From: Hyphomonadaceae bacterium
Lineage (GTDB): Bacteria > Pseudomonadota > Alphaproteobacteria > Caulobacterales > Hyphomonadaceae
Direction of reading: 5' to 3'
NCBI GenBank assembly: GCA_030696545.1
Contig: JAUYSA010000455.1
Span: forward strand, 1-12,430
Length of the DNA: 12,430 nucleotides
Below, piece after piece: positions 1 through 5,467 of this stretch; within the stretch, counting starts at the first letter, position 1, and every line of letters begins with the position of its first letter. The position numbers were made by a program, and so were the translations under genes. A model generated the notes under the pieces. It was not told the origin of the DNA and did not search any database. It worked only from the letters and a program-made list of their open reading frames with translations.

Positions 1-516
1 TGGATCGTCAGCCGACAGAGCATCAAATTTCATTTTGTTTTCGGTCTTGTCCAACTCACCGGCGATCGCGCCAAGCTCATCCTCCGAAACAACCACTCCG
101 AGGTGCCTGGCTATGTGCGAGCAAGCTTCGATTGGGGTGGAATCGATCATGGCGAAAGGGAGCACCAGAGATACCGGCTTTAATTTTTCAAAAAGCTCCA
201 GCCAGCGGGAGAATTGATGAACAGTGGAGGCTTCGTCAAATGCGAACGTTTCTATCCATGAAGCTACCGCGTCAGCTATTGGACGCACCGTACAAATCAG
301 CCGGGCTGCCCCATGCTTGGCAAGCAGCAGCGAGGTTTCTGAAGCTTCGTGCGACTTAAGTAGGATGTTGTCAAAGCTCGGTGCGCGCAAAAGCGCGTCC
401 ACAAGGTCCGCACTAACTTCTTGATGCAGACTGCCCCGCTTAATTAGGAGCTGGCGAGCAACATTGAACGCGAAGGTCGACCCACTTCGCGGCATCCCTA
501 CTACCGAGGCTAACAT
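1..516 (-). CDS. Sulfotransferase-like protein, N-terminal part (runs off left edge)
   Basis: The reading frame is open from an ATG at 516 to the window edge, giving 172 codons without a stop. Residues 7-18 read GMPRSGSTFAFN, which matches the 5'-phosphosulfate-binding P-loop of PAPS-dependent sulfotransferases (PRSGST at 9-14). Residues 78-86 (RPIADAVAS) fit the R-x(3)-D-x(3)-S pattern of the 3'-phosphate-binding motif. By family knowledge such enzymes move a sulfuryl group from PAPS to a carbohydrate or other hydroxyl; the acceptor cannot be read here. The start was chosen because an AAGGAA-like ribosome site lies just upstream (about 520-528) and no in-frame ATG precedes it before the stop at 553-555. 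The C-terminal part lies outside the window. An IS remnant ends about 80 bases upstream, so the native promoter may have been lost. In this context it could modify a surface glycan (inference). A P-loop protein of another kind is possible but less likely with both motifs present. Confidence 0.72.
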   Translation of the reverse strand, partial: MLASVVGMPRSGSTFAFNVARQLLIKRGSLHQEVSADLVDALLRAPSFDNILLKSHEASETSLLLAKHGAARLICTVRPIADAVASWIETFAFDEASTVHQFSRWLELFEKLKPVSLVLPFAMIDSTPIEACSHIARHLGVVVSEDELGAIAGELDKTENKMKFDALSADDP

Positions 517-595
517 CGCTTTCCTTCCATCGCATAATGACAGGTTGTTGGCCTATCGCGTCACCGACAACAAACCAGTTTTGCCGATACCGCAC

Positions 596-621
596 TGAAC
601 CGCCCCGGTAACCCCGGAGCC
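596..621. repeat. Candidate terminal inverted repeat of an IS3-family element
   Basis: The sequence starts TGAACCGCCCCGG and has the TGA...CCGG character typical of IS3-family ends. It lies exactly where the transposase reading would finish (…RGGSV on the minus strand, using the repeat bases as codons). No matching inverted partner was found on the right side. The shorter sequence CTGAACCGCC recurs at about 1071-1080, but in direct orientation. Confidence 0.45.
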
Positions 622-1026
622 TGTTTGGCTTTTGTTGAGCAGCGATAGCTGTTTCCTCCAGCGTCGCATAGTAGGCGGCTTCTGCCTCGGCAGGCGGGAT
701 GTTGCCGATGGTTCGAGCAGCCGGCGATCGTTGGACCAGTCGCCCCATGCGAGGGTAACGTATTCGACAGCGTCGAGCGATCGCCACGGCCCCTTTCGCC
801 GGATCAACTCAGCTTTGTAGAGTCCGTTGATCGTCTCAGCGAGAGCGTTGTCGTAAGGGTCACCAACCCTGCCGACGGAGGGTTCAAGACCCGCGTCGGC
901 GAGGCGCTCGGTGTTCTTGACAGACACGCATTGCGATCCCCTGTCGCTGTGATGAACGAGCCCGCCGCCCACAAGTGGCTAGCGATCATACAGCGCCTGC
1001 TCCAGAGCCTCGAGGACGATCCTAAT
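596..1026 (-). pseudogene. IS3-family DDE transposase (orfB) remnant, 3' part
   Basis: Read on the minus strand from about 1026, three pieces join into the C-terminal part of an IS3-family OrfB integrase-like transposase. The first piece ends in LEALEQALYDR at a TAG stop at about 981. The second is in the same frame from 972: GGGLVHHSDRGSQ carries the second catalytic Asp, and DPYDNALAETINGLYKAEL carries the catalytic Glu. This frame then leaves homology after DRRLLEP. The third piece continues in another frame as IGNIPPAEAEAAYY…KPNRLRGYRGGSV. The element therefore has an in-frame stop and a frameshift near 700, and it lacks orfA and the first half of orfB. It cannot make active transposase. 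It is most likely an old insertion marking this region as recombined. The family assignment is firm; the group within IS3 was not determined. Confidence 0.85.
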
Positions 1027-1282
1027 GCCTTTGCCAGTGGTTTGCTCGACCCATTTACCGATGAGGCGAACTGAACCGCCTTGCGATTACAATCGGGCCT
1101 TCCAATAAAAGCCCACACTTGTTGCCGTCACTGCAGCGCCTGCCGCATCGAGGACCTCTGTAACCCTTCAATTCGCGATGGCTCGGACTGCGCCACGAGC
1201 CTGTCCAGATCATCATGGCGTAGAGCTCGTTCAAGCTAGCTGGAGGAGTCGGTTGTGAGTTCGCAAGGAACGCGCACGAGCG
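1027..1282. other. Non-coding stretch between IS remnant and hmgA
   Basis: No gene could be supported here. Minus-strand readings give only short segments without recognisable motifs. Part of it may be further decayed IS sequence, because CTGAACCGCC, the start of the candidate IS end, occurs again at about 1071-1080 in the same orientation. No clear terminator hairpin with a T-run for hmgA was seen. Confidence 0.4.
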
Positions 1283-2560
1283 TCACTTCGGCAACTCCGC
1301 TTTTGGGAAATAGCGCCACGCGCTTTCATAGTCGCTTTGCAGAAGAGGCGTTTCTATCGCCCATCGTGTGGGCTGAATCACATTTCGGCTTTCGAACATA
1401 AAAGCCATTGTGTCGCTAATCTTGTGGGGCGCCAGGTTGGCAGCGATTGCCTTGTTGTAGCTTGCCAAGTCGGGTCCGTGTCCGCTCATGCAGTTGTGCA
1501 GGGACGATCCGCCGGGCTCGAACCCACCTTCCTTGGCGTCGTAGGCGCCATGCACGAGCCCCATGAACTCGCTCATGATGTTGCGGTGGAACCATGGCGG
1601 CCGGAATGTATCCTCCGCCACCATCCAGCGCGGCGGGAAGATCACGAAGTCGCAGTTGGCTGTTCCGGGCGTGTCGCTGGGCGAGGTGAGCACGGTGAAG
1701 ATCGATGGATCGGGGTGATCGTAAGACACGGTGTTGATCGTATTGAAGCGGCGCAGGTCATAGCGGCATGGCGCAAGATTGCCGTGCCAGGCGACAACGT
1801 TCATCGGCGAGTGATCAAGCGTCGTGGTCCAAAGCTTGCCCTGGAATTTCTGGATCAGTTGGCACGGCGTTTCATTGTCCTCGAATGCGGCCGTGGGCGT
1901 TTCGAAATCGCGCGGGTTAGCGAGGCCGTTGGCGCCGATCGGCCCAAGGTCCGGCAAGCGGAACAGCGCTCCGAAATTCTCGCAGACATAACCGCGCGCC
2001 GGTCCTTGCAGCTCGATGCGGAAGCGAACGCCGCGCGGAATGAGTGCAATCATCTGCGGCTCGACCTCGATGACGCCGAGTTCCGTCACCACCGTCAACG
2101 CGCCCTGCTGCGGTACGATGAGGAGTTCACCATCCGCAGACAGGAAGGCACGGTCTGTCATGGATTTCGTCGCGGCGTAGAGATGGATCGCCAAGCCCGT
2201 TCCAGCCGCCACATCGCCATTGGCCGCGATGGTCACGAGGCCATCGACGAAATCCACTTGCCCCGCCGGAAGCGCGAGCGGGTTCCACCGCAGGCGATTT
2301 GGCGTCGCCGGCGCATCGCCTAGCGGCGGCGAGCGCAGCAACTCATTGCTGTCATAAGGCGTGAACGCCGGATGACTCGCCGCCGGCCGCAGCCGGTAAA
2401 GCCATGACCGCCGGTTCTCCGCACGCGGCGCCGTAAAAGCTGTCCCGGAAAGCTGTTCGGCATAAAGTCCAAATGGCGTTTTCTGCGGAGAGTTTCGACC
2501 CACGGGCAGGGCGCCCGCAACGGCCTCCGTGGTGAATTGATTTCCAAAGCCGGTCAGCAT
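1283..2560 (-). CDS. hmgA: Homogentisate 1,2-dioxygenase
   Basis: This 425-residue protein opens the aromatic ring of homogentisate to maleylacetoacetate in tyrosine and phenylalanine breakdown, as a cytosolic Fe(II) enzyme. The N-terminus (GFGNQF at 4-9, GLYAEQLSGTAFTAPR at 31-46, NRRSWLYRLRP at 49-59) is the family signature. The iron ligands are visible at His325 and Glu331 in WFHRNIMSEFMGL and at His361 in SGHGPD. The acid-base His282 lies in the DHPDPSIF segment. All four sit at a constant offset of 10 from the human enzyme's His335, Glu341, His371 and His292. Length is close to the usual ~430-445. A GGAGG site lies seven bases before the ATG, fixing the start. Downstream is the IS remnant; upstream, 139 bases away and on the same strand, is a glycosyltransferase gene. 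No fumarylacetoacetase or other pathway gene is seen in the window, which is unusual because these genes are often clustered. Confidence 0.97.
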   Translation of the reverse strand: MLTGFGNQFTTEAVAGALPVGRNSPQKTPFGLYAEQLSGTAFTAPRAENRRSWLYRLRPAASHPAFTPYDSNELLRSPPLGDAPATPNRLRWNPLALPAGQVDFVDGLVTIAANGDVAAGTGLAIHLYAATKSMTDRAFLSADGELLIVPQQGALTVVTELGVIEVEPQMIALIPRGVRFRIELQGPARGYVCENFGALFRLPDLGPIGANGLANPRDFETPTAAFEDNETPCQLIQKFQGKLWTTTLDHSPMNVVAWHGNLAPCRYDLRRFNTINTVSYDHPDPSIFTVLTSPSDTPGTANCDFVIFPPRWMVAEDTFRPPWFHRNIMSEFMGLVHGAYDAKEGGFEPGGSSLHNCMSGHGPDLASYNKAIAANLAPHKISDTMAFMFESRNVIQPTRWAIETPLLQSDYESAWRYFPKAELPK

Positions 2561-2699
2561 GCCGGTGCCTCCTGGCGGGTCAGCTATTCGAGCTTTAAGG
2601 CGCTGATGTAAACCTGACCGACTTCAACCGATCCACAACGCGTGAAAATATTCGAGCAAAACAGCAGTTGACCTTTTGTTACGCTTCGCCGGCGCCATT

Positions 2700-4928
2700 T
2701 CAGCGGCGCGACATACGTCGCCCTTGACGCACCAGATTGTAAACCGCGCGAATACCGCCGTAGATTGGCGGGAACCTCAGAACTGGCCGCGCTGCACGCT
2801 CTACTATTCCACCCAGTCGGTGAGCCGCAGCGTCGGCCTCGTTGCTGTGTTTGACCCCTGCAGCAAGCGACTGTCCGCTCAAGGCGCTGAACACGGTGTT
2901 GGTTGCGCGCAAGCGTTCCAGGATTGTGGCGTAGTTAGCTTTGGCGATGCAGCTCTCGACGATGGCGAGTACTTCGCCAGCCAGCCGGTCGCCGTCTGTC
3001 TTCAGGGCCTCGACCTCTGGCCTCTCCCTCCATGCGGGCGGCGTTTTTAGCTGGCGCAAAAGATCACCAATTGATGTGAAGAGGTGCAGGTTCGGGTCAA
3101 GATTCGTGTGCTGGTGAATCTCTTCGACAGGAGGGATGCGTCTAGCAAACACCGGCTTCTTCAGGACAAGCGCCATCAGGATCGGCATGCCAAAGCCCTC
3201 ATAGTGCGATGGCATCACGATGCAAGCTGCTCTCCTGTGCAGGAAAGTAACGTCCTCGTCCGATAGTCCGCCAACGGTAAGACCATCCAGATTTGGCAAA
3301 TTTTCCAGTTGCGCATTTTGCGGCCCCACCGGTGAGGGGACGCCGGGTGGCGCGCCCTGCCGCTCGGGCTGGGCCTTGGTGATGCCAAGCGCCATGACGC
3401 GTCTCTCCGGGAAGGCTTTTGCAATCTGGTTGGCTGCATCCCCCACCGCCTTGTGAGGATACTGATTGCCCACGACGAGAATGCAGCCTTCGGGTACGTT
3501 GCGGACGGCTTCTGTCGGAGCGCCTTCGACCGGCGCGTAGTCTTGGGGTTCCATGGAGTGCAATGTCACAATGCTCGACCGGCGGCGTACGTTCGCGAAG
3601 CGATTCTCGAATTGCTGTGCGGTGAATTTGCTATTGTAGGCGATGAAGTCGGAATGATCGATAGTATGCTGCCAGAGATCGAACACCGAGGGATCGGATA
3701 AGTGGCTGCAGTCGAGCGCGATCGTGTCGAGCATGAACGTGCCAATGACGGCCCCCTTGGTGGCCATGCGGCGGAATGAGTCCCAATCGAACGGCTGCCC
3801 GACTCGGAAGATAGCGGCGTAGCGCTCGGGACCATGCGGCTCGGCGCGGGGAATTCCCGCTTCTTCCATGCGGTGAAATTTATAAACTCCGGGCTCGCAC
3901 AGAACGACGACGTTGAATTTTTGCTGCCACTCGGAGGCGTGCTTAAGGAACTGCAGCCCCGCCTTAAAAGTCCCAGAGTGGAAGGCGCCGAAGCCGGAGA
4001 AATCAAAGGCGACCGTGAGACGCCCGTTAGGGCCGGGAACAAGAGCTGAAAGCAACTGTTCAGCCATGTACTCATTGCCTTGGTACCATGCGCTGACAAC
4101 CCGCGGGTATTCAGGATATCGGCGGATCAAAATTTCCCGGTTCTTGAGTTCTTTTCGCTCCATGCTGTCATTGGTAGCACTCAGGGTCGCGCTGCCTTCG
4201 TGCCAGACAAAGGCGTGGTTCGCCAGCGCCGCCCTATAGCCGCATCGCGAGGCGCGCATAACAAGATCGTTTTCCTCGTTGTATCCGCCGCCATAGATTT
4301 CGTCGAAGTAACCGAACTCAGACAGGATCACATGGCGGATCAATATGGCGAAGCCGACGGCCGTCGGCACATAGCTGTGCGCGGGCAGGGTGCGGGCAGC
4401 AATTCGATACTCGGCAAGCGCAGTTTGTGTTGGTGCATCTGGAGATGCGCCCACCGGCAAAGTGGCTAGTGTGGCGTTGTTGGAGCGCGGATTTATGAAA
4501 CCGATCATGGGATCAAGGCGCGATACCCTAACCATCTCGCGGATTGCGCCTGGGGATATTATCGTGTCGGAATTGAACAGAATGATGTCGGCGCCGATCT
4601 GGTTCGCCCGTTCCATTGCGAGGTTGCAGGTCTTCAGCCATCCCTGATTTACGGCGTTGCTATGTACCCGTACTGGGAATGAGCCGCCGATTTTCGCCAC
4701 GGCCTCATCAAGCGCTGCGGCAAGTGCAGGATAATCGACCGAGTCATCGAATAGGATGACTTGCGCGTTTGCCTCGCAAATTTCTTCAGCTGATGCGATG
4801 AGCGACCGGACCATTGGATCGACCAGCCGTTCGTTCCGATAAAAGGGAACGGCGATGATCAGTGAAGCGGGAATATCCTTTGTCGAGGTTTCGCCTGTGC
4901 GCGGTTCCGCCCGTGAAGCCGTGTCCAT
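2700..4928 (-). CDS. Two-domain glycosyltransferase, GT2 plus GT4-like
   Basis: From the ATG at 4928 the protein has 742 residues. Residues ~22-270 form a GT2 (GT-A) domain: IIAVPFYRN at 24-32, FDDS at 60-63, NSDT at 119-122 in the metal-binding DxD position, and GGGYNEENDLVMRA at 213-226 with the acidic catalytic region. Residues ~305-665 form a GT-B domain of GT4 type: VVGNQYPHKA at 485-494 and a donor-site segment MPSHYEGFGMPILMAL at 572-587. The usual second glutamate of the EX7E motif is Met585, while the first (Glu577) is kept. The reading frame opens further up at a GTG at 5012, but that extension has no ribosome site, is rich in Lys/Arg, and covers a hairpin; the ATG gives a normal GT2 N-terminus, though its own ribosome site is also weak. 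There is no signal peptide or membrane segment, so it is probably a cytoplasmic or peripheral enzyme adding sugars to a surface glycan. Sugar specificity cannot be read. Confidence 0.9.
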   Translation of the reverse strand: MDTASRAEPRTGETSTKDIPASLIIAVPFYRNERLVDPMVRSLIASAEEICEANAQVILFDDSVDYPALAAALDEAVAKIGGSFPVRVHSNAVNQGWLKTCNLAMERANQIGADIILFNSDTIISPGAIREMVRVSRLDPMIGFINPRSNNATLATLPVGASPDAPTQTALAEYRIAARTLPAHSYVPTAVGFAILIRHVILSEFGYFDEIYGGGYNEENDLVMRASRCGYRAALANHAFVWHEGSATLSATNDSMERKELKNREILIRRYPEYPRVVSAWYQGNEYMAEQLLSALVPGPNGRLTVAFDFSGFGAFHSGTFKAGLQFLKHASEWQQKFNVVVLCEPGVYKFHRMEEAGIPRAEPHGPERYAAIFRVGQPFDWDSFRRMATKGAVIGTFMLDTIALDCSHLSDPSVFDLWQHTIDHSDFIAYNSKFTAQQFENRFANVRRRSSIVTLHSMEPQDYAPVEGAPTEAVRNVPEGCILVVGNQYPHKAVGDAANQIAKAFPERRVMALGITKAQPERQGAPPGVPSPVGPQNAQLENLPNLDGLTVGGLSDEDVTFLHRRAACIVMPSHYEGFGMPILMALVLKKPVFARRIPPVEEIHQHTNLDPNLHLFTSIGDLLRQLKTPPAWRERPEVEALKTDGDRLAGEVLAIVESCIAKANYATILERLRATNTVFSALSGQSLAAGVKHSNEADAAAHRLGGIVERAARPVLRFPPIYGGIRAVYNLVRQGRRMSRR

Positions 4929-4954
4929 GCAACCGGTCCGATTATCCCCGAGCG

Positions 4955-4974
4955 GCCCTTTTTGAGGGCTTTTT
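4955..4974 (+). terminator. Small terminator-like hairpin followed by T-run
   Basis: GCCCT (4955-4959) pairs with AGGGC (4965-4969) around a five-base loop and is followed by TTTTT on the plus strand. The stem is only five base pairs, so strength is doubtful. On the plus strand no gene ends here, so it would stop antisense or read-through transcripts. On the minus strand it lies just ahead of the preferred ATG at 4928. Confidence 0.3.
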
Positions 4975-5293
4975 GACTTTCGCCGTAAGTACGGCCTGTC
5001 GTTACGTGGCACAAGTGGCGAGTGCTATGCTCGGCGGCTCAATGTCTGAATTGTAAGTTCTGCGGGCGCAGGCAGACAGCGCTCTTAGGCTATTACGCTA
5101 CGCCAAATGCGTCAATTCTCTGCACGTCGCCGGGACTGGCGTCGATGCCGGGCAGGCGTGCCCGATGCGAGGCCGCGCTGATCGCTGTCGTAGGGAAGAT
5201 TCATGGCACAGCAGATAAGCTCAACACGCGTGCGACGCGTCGGTCGGCAAGCTGCGGCGCATGCAAGAGCCTGTCTGCGCTGGGCAGTTGGTC

Positions 5294-5322
5294 TTAACTT
5301 GAGTTGACATGACCGATATAAC
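5294..5322 (+). promoter_or_regulatory. Candidate sigma-70 promoter for the three-gene operon
   Basis: TTAACT at 5294-5299 (four of six to TTGACA) and TATAAC at 5317-5322 (five of six to TATAAT) are separated by 17 bases. This would leave a leader of roughly 140 bases before the GTG at 5468. A better -35 match, TTGACA, lies at 5304-5309 but has no -10 at the right distance. The call rests on consensus likeness only. Confidence 0.3.
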
Positions 5323-5467
5323 ACCGTTGACGGGCTTCGTTGGGCAGGCGTGATACGGCTGGCCGTTCCAATGCATTACATGGCGACCATATGACGATTG
5401 AACGGTTTCGCGCGCAAAACACCAAGCTGACAGGAAATGTCGTCTGCGCGGCAGGAGCGACCTGCCT

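Larger units (their letters stand above)
4929..5467. other. Divergent intergenic region
   Basis: About 540 bases separate the minus-strand GT2/GT4 gene from the plus-strand three-gene operon. No reading frame here shows a recognisable protein. It should contain promoters for both directions. The best plus-strand candidate is listed separately. A weak minus-strand candidate is TTGACG at about 5115-5110 with a poor -10. Palindromic ACGCGT occurs twice near 5225-5240 with no known role. Confidence 0.5.

Noticed and set aside
440..787. 115-codon minus-strand frame as a separate gene
   Set aside because: Its first part is the frameshifted end of the IS3 transposase, and the rest is read-through beyond the IS end into the sulfotransferase start.
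1040..1085. Weak reverse-transcriptase-like wording (RLIGKW) on the minus strand
   Set aside because: Only six residues, with no other reverse transcriptase or group II intron motif around; chance similarity or decayed IS sequence is more likely.
1337..2323. 328-codon open frame on the plus strand opposite hmgA
   Set aside because: It is antisense to an unmistakable hmgA with all active-site residues, has no recognisable motif, and is explained by GC-rich codon use.
5304..5332. TTGACA at 5304-5309 as the operon -35 box
   Set aside because: No -10 sequence lies 16-18 bases downstream; the TATAAC at 5317 is too close and pairs better with TTAACT at 5294.
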